This document shows positions 35,453-44,142 of a stretch of DNA of 64,000 nucleotides, piece after piece. The stretch spans positions 1 to 64,000 of the forward strand of contig JAPSGR010000004.1 of assembly GCA_031177355.1 (NCBI GenBank), in the 5' to 3' direction. The notes beneath the pieces were generated by a model. It saw only the letters and a program-made list of their open reading frames with translations. It ran no database searches and had not been told where the DNA came from. The position numbers and the translations under genes were made by a program. This stretch comes from Candidatus Nitrosocosmicus sp. Lineage in GTDB: Archaea > Thermoproteota > Nitrososphaeria > Nitrososphaerales > Nitrososphaeraceae. Position 1 is the first letter of the stretch. Each line of letters starts with the position of its first letter.

Positions 35453-36496
35453 TTATTGAAATTCATTTTCTAATGTTTTCTTTTTTCTTTTTAGCCCAAA
35501 TAATTTATCAGTAAGTTTCATAGCTTCTTTTCTTGATTTGTTCTTTAACATTGATTGAATTAACATGTAATTCTCTGGTATTACCATTCCAGTTTGATCA
35601 TCTGAATACGAAATTTTTAAAATATCTTCTTGAATTCTGATCAGCTCGTTATGGATATGAACCATGGACGTATCTCCATGCTCGAAATTTAACTCTATGG
35701 CTTTTTTTCTAATGTCTCCAGTGCCTTTTGCATTATTTAATATAGCTACGCCAAATTCATCTTGGAATAATTTTAGTATTTCATCCTTAGAGGGTGGTTT
35801 GTTTTCAAATCTGATTGTCATCTGGTGAAGGTGCATCATTCGGGAAGGGACTTTGAGTGCATCCACATGCAAATTGATGCCTGGAACAATATCTTTAAAA
35901 TCATCTTGATGATGCGGCTCTTTGTCCCACTCTATAGAATCCTTTACTTCTTTCTTATCTTCTAGGTCGGCCCACCTTCGAACCAAATTAACATCGAACC
36001 TTCTAATAGCATCTCCATATTCTTCAATTATAGGTTGAATAATTTTGCCCATCCCTGTCACATTACAACTGCCCTGAATTACAAATTCTTTGTCCAAAGT
36101 TTTTTCATAATTTATCCTTGAATTATGAATTATATCTGCGACCGATTTTTTTCCGTACCTGTCTTCCCCTCCCTGAAATACTGCCTTCTTCTTTAAAGGC
36201 CTATAATATCTTACCAAATTTTTATATCCATTTCCTTCCGACGATGCATCTATAACTAGATCTGAATCAGTAACTGCTTCCTCTATACTTCCAGAGATAT
36301 CATAATTCTTTTTCCTAAATTCCGTGATCAACTTCTTGGGAACAAAAACTTTGTAACCCTTTCTAATAGCTTCTTCAGTTTTTTCATCTGCTGAATATTT
36401 TGCGATTCCTACTAGACTGGTATCACTGTCTTTTGAGATCGCAGTAGCTAAACGACTACCAATAATTCCATAACCATTAATAAAAACTTTATACAC
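35453..36496 (-). CDS. gap: Archaeal glyceraldehyde-3-phosphate dehydrogenase (phosphorylating, type II)
   Basis: Catalyses reversible oxidation of G3P to 1,3-bisphosphoglycerate; here probably gluconeogenic. The Rossmann start is FINGYGIIGSRLATAI, the catalytic Cys144 lies in VIQGSCNVTGMGKI, and the archaeal signature VPSRMMHLHQMTI follows. 347 residues, similar to other archaeal forms. Together with pckA at 41102 it makes a gluconeogenesis block near the CO2-fixation gene abfD, with which it is convergent. Confidence 0.93.
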   Translation of the reverse strand: MYKVFINGYGIIGSRLATAISKDSDTSLVGIAKYSADEKTEEAIRKGYKVFVPKKLITEFRKKNYDISGSIEEAVTDSDLVIDASSEGNGYKNLVRYYRPLKKKAVFQGGEDRYGKKSVADIIHNSRINYEKTLDKEFVIQGSCNVTGMGKIIQPIIEEYGDAIRRFDVNLVRRWADLEDKKEVKDSIEWDKEPHHQDDFKDIVPGINLHVDALKVPSRMMHLHQMTIRFENKPPSKDEILKLFQDEFGVAILNNAKGTGDIRKKAIELNFEHGDTSMVHIHNELIRIQEDILKISYSDDQTGMVIPENYMLIQSMLKNKSRKEAMKLTDKLFGLKRKKKTLENEFQ

Positions 36497-36837
36497 TCTT
36501 GGTTTGTAAATTTCACCTTATTTAATATATTTTTAATGGTTTGTTTGCCAAATATCTATATTTGTATCAAGCCATGAAAGGTATTGGTATTCTCCTAAGA
36601 TGGATTTAAAACTATCCTCTAACTTTTTAAAAACCTTCGAGCCTTTGTCGATTTGAAATCCTTGACAGAAATTAAATATGTTACCATGAAAACGTGTGTC
36701 ACGGCATCTCTACTGGTAATACCTTTAACATATTTTTTTCAAACCTACGTGTTACCTACATTATATGGGTCAAAAAAATATATACAATACCAGAAAAGGC
36801 CAAAGTTATAATAAAGTCAGTTGTACAATAACATACT
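36497..36837. other. Intergenic stretch between gap and prefoldin genes
   Basis: About 340 bases holding two divergent promoters. On the minus strand ATATATTAAAT near 36521-36534 is a fitting TATA box for gap. On the plus strand AAAAATATATACAAT around 36775-36788 may serve the prefoldin gene. A possible gene remnant is listed separately. Confidence 0.4.
36533..36709 (-). pseudogene. Possible start-less gene remnant
   Basis: On the minus strand an open frame of 58 codons reads FHGNIFNFCQGFQIDKGSKV, then FKKLEDSFKSILGEYQYLSW and LDTNIDIWQTNH before a stop at 36533. Composition looks like a real protein C-terminus, but the frame has no ATG, GTG or TTG before an upstream stop, and it overlaps the gap promoter. 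It may be the 3' remnant of a lost gene. The family is not recognised. Confidence 0.3.
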
Positions 36838-37335
36838 ATGACGATGAATAGCGGTGACAGAAATGCTCATGCCATGGAACAAACAGTAAACGATTTACTA
36901 CAAGAATCCAAGCTACTTGAGGCATATTACAATGATATAGTATCAAAGGAATCAGTTCTGCATCGGTTATATGAGGAATCCCATAATTCTTACGAAGGCT
37001 TGTTGAGTTTATCACAGGAGGTAGAGACTAATTCGTTAGTGCCATTGGGTATAGGAGTATATGTTAAAAGTGCCATTTATCCAGTTGATAGAGTGTTAGT
37101 AAACATAGGTGCTGGAGTAGTCGTTGAGAAAAAGAAAGATGATGCTATTAATTTCATTGAACAAAGAATAAAAGAGTTTGAATTGGCTACGAAACAATTG
37201 TCCAGCCAAAAGCAACAAATCTCTCACCGAATGACGGAAATACAAAATGCCGTTAATTCTTACGTGGGTCAGATGCAAAAAGGAGGTGGCGGATCCCATT
37301 CTCACTCCCGCGATTCTGTATCACATTCACATTAG
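36838..37335 (+). CDS. pfdA: Prefoldin alpha subunit
   Basis: Forms the hexameric alpha2-beta4 co-chaperone that hands unfolded proteins to the thermosome (encoded at 48815). Two coiled-coil helices (QTVNDLLQESKLLEAYYNDI and AINFIEQRIKEFELATKQLSSQKQQISHRMTEI) flank the beta hairpins VPLGIGVYVKSAI and VLVNIGAGVVVEKKKD, typical of the alpha type. The C-terminus ends in an unusual Gly/His/Ser-rich tail (GGGGSHSHSRDSVSHSH). It lies 54 bp before ftsY and is probably co-transcribed with it. Confidence 0.9.
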   Translation: MTMNSGDRNAHAMEQTVNDLLQESKLLEAYYNDIVSKESVLHRLYEESHNSYEGLLSLSQEVETNSLVPLGIGVYVKSAIYPVDRVLVNIGAGVVVEKKKDDAINFIEQRIKEFELATKQLSSQKQQISHRMTEIQNAVNSYVGQMQKGGGGSHSHSRDSVSHSH

Positions 37336-37389
37336 AGATATCTTTGAGAATCTTTCTTAACGTAGAACTAATTCAGTTAGGGTACTAAA

Positions 37390-38724
37390 ATGTTTGATAG
37401 GTTAAAAAAGGCCTTTTCAAGTGCGGCAAAAAGCATTGGCCAAAAAGAAATATCAGAAAAAGACTTGGATGAAACTCTCTTTGATCTGAGCGTTTCACTT
37501 TTGGAAAGTGACGTTTCTCAGGAAGTCATAGACGATCTAACGGAACAATTGAAGCAAAATTTGATTGGTAGGAAATTACAGAAAAATGAATCTGCAGAAC
37601 AGATTATGACTAATATTTTAAAGGCAAACTTTTCAAAGATATTGGCTAAAGCAGGTTCTATCGACTTAATTCATGAGATTTTTACAAAAAAACAGAACAA
37701 AGGAGGTCCATTCAAGATTGTTTTTTTGGGAATAAATGGAACCGGAAAAACTACTACTGTAGCTAAGGTTGCCAATTTGATCAAAAAGGCTGGATATACC
37801 GTAGTCATTGCTGCCGCAGATACGCATAGAGCAGGGGCAATAGAACAAATTTCTTCTCATGCGGAGAAATTGTCTATTAAAGTGATTTCTCAAAGGTATG
37901 GTGCTGACCCGTCTGCGGTAGCTAGAGACGCGCTTGAGTATGCAAGAAAACATTACATCGACGTTGTACTCATAGACACGGCTGGAAGAATGCAAACTGC
38001 AAAAAACTTAATGGATGAAATAGGAAAAATAGTCAAAGTAATAAGACCTGATATGAAATTATTTGTCGGCGACTCGTTATCTGGAAATGATACAATCAAT
38101 CAAGCAAAGGAGTTCTTTTCTTACACTGAGTTTGATGGTGCGATTCTGACAAAGGCAGACGCCGATTCTAAAGGGGGTTCAGTCATTTCTATTTCTTATA
38201 TTACTTCTAAACCTGTCATATATCTAGGGGTAGGACAGAGCTACGATGATATAATTATGTTCAACAGAGACAGATTTGTTGAAACAATTTTTAATAATGA
38301 ATCACTTATGTCTTCTCAAAAACAAGTTCAAGGCGTAGTCACAATCGATGAAAACGTTTCTTCCTCAAATGTTGAAAGATATGGTGAAGATGTATCATCT
38401 AATGAATCTAAAGTAAATGTATTAGATGATGATACACTTTCAGATCAATATAAAGAATCTATACCTCCACACCCTATTTCCAATCCACCATTCGACAATA
38501 TAGATAACAATGATTACAATAGAAATATTTTAGACGAACATAATTATGATAAAGAGCAATTGGAGAGTAGCCAATTTACAACTCCACATTCTGTTGAGTC
38601 TGAAAAAGGTGATGCCAATTCCACCGAAGAGCTGAAAGAAAAAGATAATATATTATCCAACGATGGAGATAAAGAAAAGAGCGAGAAAAAAAGCCGATTC
38701 AATTGGTTTAAGAAAAAAAAATAA
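37390..38724 (+). CDS. ftsY: Signal recognition particle receptor FtsY with long C-terminal tail
   Basis: A GTPase that docks SRP-ribosome complexes at the membrane. The N domain runs to about residue 100 (SEKDLDETLFDLSVSLLESDVS), the G domain has GINGTGKTTTVAKVANLIK, DTHRAGAIEQ, VLIDTAGRMQT and TKADADSKGGSVISI, and the NG core ends near FNRDRFVETIFN (about 302). A further about 140 residues are acidic, Asn/Ser-rich and low in complexity, finishing in a basic RFNWFKKKK. Such a tail is unusual, because the charged domain of FtsY is normally at the N-terminus. Partner: SRP RNA at 50587. Confidence 0.92.
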   Translation: MFDRLKKAFSSAAKSIGQKEISEKDLDETLFDLSVSLLESDVSQEVIDDLTEQLKQNLIGRKLQKNESAEQIMTNILKANFSKILAKAGSIDLIHEIFTKKQNKGGPFKIVFLGINGTGKTTTVAKVANLIKKAGYTVVIAAADTHRAGAIEQISSHAEKLSIKVISQRYGADPSAVARDALEYARKHYIDVVLIDTAGRMQTAKNLMDEIGKIVKVIRPDMKLFVGDSLSGNDTINQAKEFFSYTEFDGAILTKADADSKGGSVISISYITSKPVIYLGVGQSYDDIIMFNRDRFVETIFNNESLMSSQKQVQGVVTIDENVSSSNVERYGEDVSSNESKVNVLDDDTLSDQYKESIPPHPISNPPFDNIDNNDYNRNILDEHNYDKEQLESSQFTTPHSVESEKGDANSTEELKEKDNILSNDGDKEKSEKKSRFNWFKKKK

Positions 38725-38765
38725 TTTTGAAAGCATTAAATTAAAGTTTTTTTTCATTTTTAATA

Positions 38766-39692
38766 TTGAAAGGTGATGTTTTAAGTCTTCGTGATTTAGA
38801 TGAAAACCAAATAGTATCATTGTTAGAATTATCTATATTTTTGAAAAACCAGCTGAAAGAGGAGGGAGCAAACACCAAGTATCTTGATGGAAAAATTTTG
38901 GGAATGATATTTCAAAAACCTTCGACAAGAACACGAGTAAGTTTTGAGACAGCTATGCTTCAAATGGGCGGACATGCCATAAATTTGTCTTTCAATGATC
39001 TTCAATTGTCTAGGGGCGAATCAATAGAGGATACGGCCAAAACTCTTTCACTTTATGTAAATGCCTTAATGGCAAGAGTTTATGATCATGATGATATTGA
39101 AAAATTATCCAGATATGCAACAGTCCCAGTAATAAATGGTTTATCTGATTTGTTTCATCCATGTCAAATTTTAGCAGACCTCCTTACCATCTTCGAATAC
39201 AAAAAGAGACTTAGAGGCATTAAGCTTGCATTTATTGGAGATGGTAATAATATATGTAATGATTTGTTATTAGGCTGTTCGAAACTGGGAATTGATATAT
39301 CAGTTTCTACGCCGACAGGTTTTGAACCACTAGATTGGATAACAGATATCGCAAGAAAACAGTCTAGAGAAAAAAGATCTACTATATTAATAACCTCTGA
39401 TCCAAAAGAAGCCATTATTGACGCTGATGTTGTAATTACGGACACACACATTTCAATTGGAAAAGAAAGCGAGATTCAGCATAGAGAAACGTTATTCTTT
39501 CCGAAATATCAAGTGAATAACGATCTAGTAAGATTTGCTAAGAAGGATTACATCTTTATGCATTGCCTCCCTGCAAAGAGAGGTAAGGAGGTCTTATCTG
39601 ATATAATTGATGGTCCTCACTCCGCAGTTTGGACTGAAGCCGAAAATCGATTGCATGTACAAAAAGCTCTATTACTAAAGCAAATCATCTAA
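38766..39692 (+). CDS. argF: Ornithine carbamoyltransferase
   Basis: Makes citrulline from carbamoyl phosphate and ornithine in arginine synthesis. MIFQKPSTRTRVSFETAMLQMGG contains the STRTR carbamoyl-phosphate motif, and DLFHPCQILADLLTI (HPCQ) follows. The ornithine loop FMHCLPAKRGKEV contains HCLP with the catalytic Cys. The start is a TTG at 38766. 308 residues. It lies about 40 bp after ftsY on the same strand. Confidence 0.94.
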   Translation: MKGDVLSLRDLDENQIVSLLELSIFLKNQLKEEGANTKYLDGKILGMIFQKPSTRTRVSFETAMLQMGGHAINLSFNDLQLSRGESIEDTAKTLSLYVNALMARVYDHDDIEKLSRYATVPVINGLSDLFHPCQILADLLTIFEYKKRLRGIKLAFIGDGNNICNDLLLGCSKLGIDISVSTPTGFEPLDWITDIARKQSREKRSTILITSDPKEAIIDADVVITDTHISIGKESEIQHRETLFFPKYQVNNDLVRFAKKDYIFMHCLPAKRGKEVLSDIIDGPHSAVWTEAENRLHVQKALLLKQII

Positions 39693-39761
39693 TAAAAGTT
39701 CTATAGTTTCTATTTGAAAGTAATCAATATATTTAAAATATTCTATTTTGGAGATAATCAT

Positions 39762-40070
39762 ATGACAAAGTTTCTAGTAGACAAAGCTGCAAACATTCCT
39801 CAAGATCATTTAAGAAATGTAACGCTTGGTGGTAAAGAGATCTTGATTGTTAATCAAAAGGGTAGATACTTGGCATTAAACAATATATGCTCTCATGCAG
39901 GAGCTGAACTACATGAGGGATTGTTAGAAAACAATGAACTAGTATGTCCATGGCATGGTGCAAAATGGAATATTGAAACAGGAGAATTAGTGTGGTTTAC
40001 ACAAGATCTTGAAAATCTAGAATCATACAATGTGATAGTTGAGAATGACCGCGTTTTTGTAGAAATTTGA
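39762..40070 (+). CDS. Rieske-type [2Fe-2S] ferredoxin
   Basis: A small soluble Rieske protein, the kind that serves as an electron carrier to dioxygenases or other oxidoreductases. Cluster ligands are C-x-H in NICSHAGAELHEG and C-x2-H in LVCPWHGAKWNIETGE. The start is set at ATG 39762 (MTKFLVDKAANIPQ), with GGAGAT 5-10 bp upstream as a possible ribosome-binding site. The ORF-track start at 39714 adds 16 residues that read as leader. Redox partners are not in the window. Confidence 0.88.
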   Translation: MTKFLVDKAANIPQDHLRNVTLGGKEILIVNQKGRYLALNNICSHAGAELHEGLLENNELVCPWHGAKWNIETGELVWFTQDLENLESYNVIVENDRVFVEI

Positions 40071-40143
40071 GACTTGATATTCATTTTCGGTGGTTGAAAG
40101 GCATAAATTAAAATTGAATTCAAACATTTCAAGGTAAATATTA

Positions 40144-40908
40144 TTGAGGATAAATGAGTTTATTTCGACCCTACCAAGCCACATCATTAGTGGAGACCGT
40201 ATAAAAATTCCAGACGATTTTATCCGTCGAATGTTTATTATGTCTAATCTAAATAGCAGTGATGTATTCTATCATTTGGGGATAGGCAACAATCCTTCAT
40301 CTTTAATTATAGCCAAAGAGGAGTTTAAAGTAAAAAAAGCTGTTGGAATTGATATCAATCCTGCAGTTATAGATGAGGTAGGATCAAGAACTAAGTCATT
40401 CGATGATATATTTTTGGTAGTTGGGGATGCATGTAAATACCCTTTGTCAGAGGCTACAACTATATTTTCTTGGTTCACAGATGAAAAAATAAATGATATT
40501 CTTGTAAAGAAATTTGAATCTGAACTTAGTAACGGGTCCAAAATCATTTCAATTTGGTCACCTCCTGGTCTTTTTTTACCTGTTAAAATTGATTTCCCTA
40601 TATTAGTATGCGAAAAGCCGTTCAAGGTTGGAATGGATATACAAGATCAACTTAAATCAATTTACAAAAGCGAATGTATTGATTTCACAGCTTCTTGGAA
40701 TCTGGCCGACAAATACATCAAATCATTTGAATCAGTTGATCGTCAACACCACCGATTTCTAAATATTCTCCATAGTCTTATCATTTGGTTTAATGCTAAA
40801 GAGCTCGGTATAACTTGTGAAGAAGAAGTACCTCCACCGGTCAAAAGTTATGTGGAAATTATGAGATATTTTTTCAATATAGATCTGAGTGAATTTTTGA
40901 TAAAGTAA
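40144..40908 (+). CDS. SAM-dependent methyltransferase-like protein, 254 aa
   Basis: The pattern VFYHLGIGNNPSSLIIAKEE, then AVGIDINPAVIDEV and IFLVVGDACKYPLSEATTIFSWF, is a class I methyltransferase fold, with motif I (LGIGNN) and an acidic residue closing strand 2 (GIDIN). It lacks an obvious NPPY motif, so DNA or RNA base methylation is not indicated. The C-terminal about 100 residues are helical and unknown. Starts at a TTG at 40144; substrate unknown. Confidence 0.6.
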   Translation: MRINEFISTLPSHIISGDRIKIPDDFIRRMFIMSNLNSSDVFYHLGIGNNPSSLIIAKEEFKVKKAVGIDINPAVIDEVGSRTKSFDDIFLVVGDACKYPLSEATTIFSWFTDEKINDILVKKFESELSNGSKIISIWSPPGLFLPVKIDFPILVCEKPFKVGMDIQDQLKSIYKSECIDFTASWNLADKYIKSFESVDRQHHRFLNILHSLIIWFNAKELGITCEEEVPPPVKSYVEIMRYFFNIDLSEFLIK

Positions 40909-41066
40909 ATCTATTGAGCGAATTAACAAATCATAATTTGTTACTTACCAATATTATTTTTTTATGAATCATAACAATGTGATAAAATAAATTACTAAAA
41001 TTCTCATTTCCAAAAAATTTTTTTTATTTTATTATGTATATCTTTAATAACAATTTACCCCAAAGA

Positions 41067-41074
41067 TTATAACT
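41067..41074 (+). promoter_or_regulatory. TATA box for pckA
   Basis: ATTATAAC (in AAAGATTATAACTATTG) lies about 28-35 bp before the ATG at 41102, giving a nearly leaderless mRNA. Confidence 0.45.
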
Positions 41075-41101
41075 ATTGATATTATGATGCAAATTTAGGA
41101 G

Positions 41102-42664
41102 ATGGACTTCACAATTAATGAGGGAAGAAGAAATTTACCTGTTCCCCTATTAGTTGAAGCAGCTGTTTTAAATGAAGAAGGAAAATTGTCGACTACTGGG
41201 TCTTTATCTGTTAGGACAGGCAAGTTTACTGGTAGATCTCCTGACGATAAGTTTATCGTCAGAGACGAGATTACTACTAATACTGTTGATTGGGGTAAGA
41301 TCAATCATCCAATTTCTGAAGAACACTTTGACAGGATACAAAGTCGTATGACAAGATATATTTCTGAACAAAAGTTAGAAGAAAAATTGTATACTTTTGA
41401 CGGATATGTCGGAGCTGATAGATCTTTACAACTACCTATTAGAGTAATAACTGATAAAGCATGGCATTGTCTATTTGCCACACAAATATTTATAAACGCC
41501 TCCCGAAACAAATTATTAGATTTTAAGCCAGAATTCACCCTTTTATCACTAAACGATTTTGCCTCACTTCCAAACGTGGAAGGTACTAATTCTGATACTT
41601 TTATTATTATTAATTTTAAAAAGAAGTTGATTTTGATGGGTTCTACCTCATATGCAGGTGAGATAAAAAAATCAATGTTTTCTGTGATGAATTTCATACT
41701 GCCAAAAAAAGGCGTCTTTCCAATGCACTGTTCAACAAATTTAGGAACTGACGGGAGATCGGCATTATTTTTTGGCTTATCTGGTACGGGAAAAACTACC
41801 CTTTCTGCTGACGAAAATCGTCGATTGGTGGGCGATGATGAACATGGATGGTCCAATTCCGGCATATTCAATTTTGAGGGTGGTTGTTATGCTAAATGTA
41901 TAAATTTAAATAAAGAAAAAGAGCCTCAAATATGGAACGCAATAAAGTTTGGTTCAGTAATGGAAAATGTAGTAATTGATCACATTTCAAGAGAACCAGA
42001 TTTTACCGATGGTAGCCTAACAGAAAATACTCGTGTAGTATATCCATTGGGTTTTATTCCTGGCGCAGTCATTCCAAGTGTATGTGGACATCCCTCTGTT
42101 GTAATATTTCTTACTGCTGATGCCTTTGGAGTCCTACCTCCAATATCAAAGCTGTCAAAGGAAGGTGCAATGTATCATTTTATGTCTGGTTATACAAGTA
42201 AATTGGCAGGAACTGAGAGAGGAATCACCGAACCGAAAGAAACTTTTTCACAATGTTTTGGAGCCCCATTTATGCCACTAAAAGCTGCAGAATATGCAAA
42301 ATTATTGGGTGAAAAGATAACCGAACACAGTTCTAAAGTATACCTTATAAACACAGGGTGGTCTGGAGGACCTTATGGAATAGGTAAAAGGATAGATTTG
42401 AACTATACCAGACTAATGGTCTCAGCTGCTATCAAAGGCCAATTGGAAAAGAGCTCTTACGATACGCATGATATCTTTAACCTTCAATATCCCACTTCTT
42501 GCGATGGCGTTCCATCAATTTTGTTAAACCCCAGAAATACCTGGCACGATAAAAATCAATATGATTTTTCGGCCAAAAGACTAGCCAGATTATTTATCAA
42601 TAATTTTAAAAAATTTGAACCCATAGATGAAGAAATAATAAAAGCTGGGCCTCATTTAAATTAA
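41102..42664 (+). CDS. pckA: Phosphoenolpyruvate carboxykinase (ATP)
   Basis: Converts oxaloacetate and ATP to PEP, CO2 and ADP, feeding gluconeogenesis. Features of the ATP-type enzyme: RSPDDKFIVRDE near the N-terminus, the P-loop GLSGTGKTTLSADENR, the metal Asp and following VGDDEHGWS, and GSVMENVVIDH. 520 residues, close to bacterial ATP-PEPCK and unlike the GTP-type. Fits with gap upstream and the carbon-fixation cycle for building sugars from C4 acids. Confidence 0.94.
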   Translation: MDFTINEGRRNLPVPLLVEAAVLNEEGKLSTTGSLSVRTGKFTGRSPDDKFIVRDEITTNTVDWGKINHPISEEHFDRIQSRMTRYISEQKLEEKLYTFDGYVGADRSLQLPIRVITDKAWHCLFATQIFINASRNKLLDFKPEFTLLSLNDFASLPNVEGTNSDTFIIINFKKKLILMGSTSYAGEIKKSMFSVMNFILPKKGVFPMHCSTNLGTDGRSALFFGLSGTGKTTLSADENRRLVGDDEHGWSNSGIFNFEGGCYAKCINLNKEKEPQIWNAIKFGSVMENVVIDHISREPDFTDGSLTENTRVVYPLGFIPGAVIPSVCGHPSVVIFLTADAFGVLPPISKLSKEGAMYHFMSGYTSKLAGTERGITEPKETFSQCFGAPFMPLKAAEYAKLLGEKITEHSSKVYLINTGWSGGPYGIGKRIDLNYTRLMVSAAIKGQLEKSSYDTHDIFNLQYPTSCDGVPSILLNPRNTWHDKNQYDFSAKRLARLFINNFKKFEPIDEEIIKAGPHLN

Positions 42665-42735
42665 TTTTTTACTAAAACGTGATAAAATTTATAAAATTAA
42701 TTTTCATAAAATTGATTAATTTTGTACAATCGATG

Positions 42736-42864
42736 TAGCCCGGAGCAGATTCGAACTGCTGTCTCCAGGTTTCTTTTCTATAAGATCCAGAGCCTGAAAT
42801 CCTTAGTCCTTTTATGGAGTTTGACCGCTAGATTCGGCACCATTGATTCTGGTTCGACCGGGCT
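42736..42864 (-). tRNA. tRNA-Gln (CTG) interrupted by three introns
   Basis: The ends form acceptor AGCCCGG/CCGGGCT with discriminator A, and the T arm is AGCAG-TTCGAAT-CTGCT. The span is 129 nt. Removing a 22-nt insert after base 10 (42833-42854), an 18-nt insert after the D loop (42803-42820), and a 16-nt insert in the anticodon loop (about 42770-42785) leaves a 73-nt tRNA. That tRNA has D stem GTCT/GGAT, anticodon stem TCAGG/CCTGG and loop CTCTGGA (anticodon CTG). Inserts 1 and 2 give 3-nt-bulge, 4-bp-helix, 3-nt-bulge structures (CGGT/GCCG and GGTC/GACT). The third is less perfect. Confidence 0.85.
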
Positions 42865-42956
42865 TCACGAGCTACAATTGTAGATTCTGTGTTCCTTTAT
42901 TTTATTTTATCTGTAATTAAAATGGAATGCATAAAATAACAAATATTCGTCTCTAA

Positions 42957-43304
42957 TTATTTTTTGGTGTTGATTTCTCTGATTACAGTTCCATAGTCTA
43001 GTCGAGTTTTCTTTCTCATATATGGAATTAATTTATAATGAATAGAATAGATATTCTTTTCACGAACTACGATTCCTTTAACTAAAAGTGATACAAAGCC
43101 GCCTGCAATTTTGGATGATACAATCTCTTTGTCATGGCAGACAATATCCCTTTTCTTGTGATACTCTTGCAATGTAAAGTAATTTCTGTTAACCTCTAGT
43201 ATTAACGGCCAGATGACATATTCCCAAACTAAACGACGATTCTCCGTGGATGAAGCGTGTTTTCCTTTCCTTTTTTCCTTTTGTTTATAGTTTTCCAATG
43301 TCAT
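42957..43304 (-). CDS. Hypothetical basic protein, 115 aa
   Basis: The N-terminus is strongly basic (YKQKEKRKGKHASS), followed by WEYVIWPLILEVNRNYFTLQEYHKKRDIVCHDKEIVSSKIAGGFVSLLVKGIVVREKN, which may be a winged-helix domain. No family is recognised. A nucleic-acid-binding role is inferred only from charge. Next to tRNA-Gln on the same strand but probably separate. Confidence 0.5.
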   Translation of the reverse strand: MTLENYKQKEKRKGKHASSTENRRLVWEYVIWPLILEVNRNYFTLQEYHKKRDIVCHDKEIVSSKIAGGFVSLLVKGIVVREKNIYSIHYKLIPYMRKKTRLDYGTVIREINTKK

Positions 43305-43383
43305 TTTCTTTATTTTTTAGTCGTTATGATTAGAATTAACATCATAGTCACATTTAAACAACCGGGTTTATAATTCTACATAC

Positions 43384-44127
43384 ATGACCCCTGTTGATAG
43401 GGAATCTAAAAAAGTTAACGAAATTTTAATTGCTTTAGAAAACCTTTCAAAAAATTGGAAAATTGATCCTGTTGTCCGTGATATGCATCTTGGACTCCGC
43501 TCTGATGTTAAGGACTATATTATAAAAGTAAACCAGATCACATATCATATCCCTTATCTACCGGAGACTTCTGATTTTTTGAAATGGGATTGCTTTTGGC
43601 CTGAATGTCACAATTGCTGTGATAGACAAGGGCGATTACCTCTAACATCTAAGGATGTGTCAGTGATTTCAAAAAAATTAGGATATCCGAATCGCTCAGA
43701 ATTCCTCAAGAGTGAAACTTATGTTTCAACATGGGAGAGCCCTTCAAGCACTTCCAAAAATGATTCTCAAATCATAACTACCCTTACTATGGTAAATCTC
43801 AAGCGAAAGAAAAATGAAAGCGAGATTGATAACGGAAAACCGATTTCATGTCGTTTTCTAGATGGATGTGGGTCTTGCGAAATTAATTCGTCAAAGCCGG
43901 GAGTCTGTTGGTTATATCCATTTTTTTCTTGGAGCCAGAATGAAAATAATCGAGTATCAGTTCATGCTTCTTATCAATTAACAGGCGATTGTCCTGGATT
44001 TTCTCTAACGAAAAATTTAGAGGATATCATGCCTACGCTGCTTAACTATTCAGCAATAATATATAACTATACTATGAATGTAAATACGACTTTACGTGAA
44101 GGCTTAGCAAGAATAGATATGGCATAA
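43384..44127 (+). CDS. YkgJ-family cysteine-cluster protein
   Basis: A 247-residue protein of the YkgJ/Zn-Fe-chelating cluster family (Pfam 03692 type). CFWPECHNCCDRQGRLPLTSKDV gives the first Cys group, and CRFLDGCGSCEINSSKPGVCWLYPFF gives the second, with the conserved R-P-x-x-C-x-x-Y/F-P-like end. The cluster probably binds a metal ion or FeS centre. Function of the family is not well established. Convergent with the SOD gene. Confidence 0.8.
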   Translation: MTPVDRESKKVNEILIALENLSKNWKIDPVVRDMHLGLRSDVKDYIIKVNQITYHIPYLPETSDFLKWDCFWPECHNCCDRQGRLPLTSKDVSVISKKLGYPNRSEFLKSETYVSTWESPSSTSKNDSQIITTLTMVNLKRKKNESEIDNGKPISCRFLDGCGSCEINSSKPGVCWLYPFFSWSQNENNRVSVHASYQLTGDCPGFSLTKNLEDIMPTLLNYSAIIYNYTMNVNTTLREGLARIDMA

Positions 44128-44142
44128 TAAAAAATATGAAAA

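Noticed and set aside
41305-41871. Minus-strand ORF of 188 aa inside pckA
   Set aside because: Antisense to conserved pckA motifs; no protein-like features of its own.
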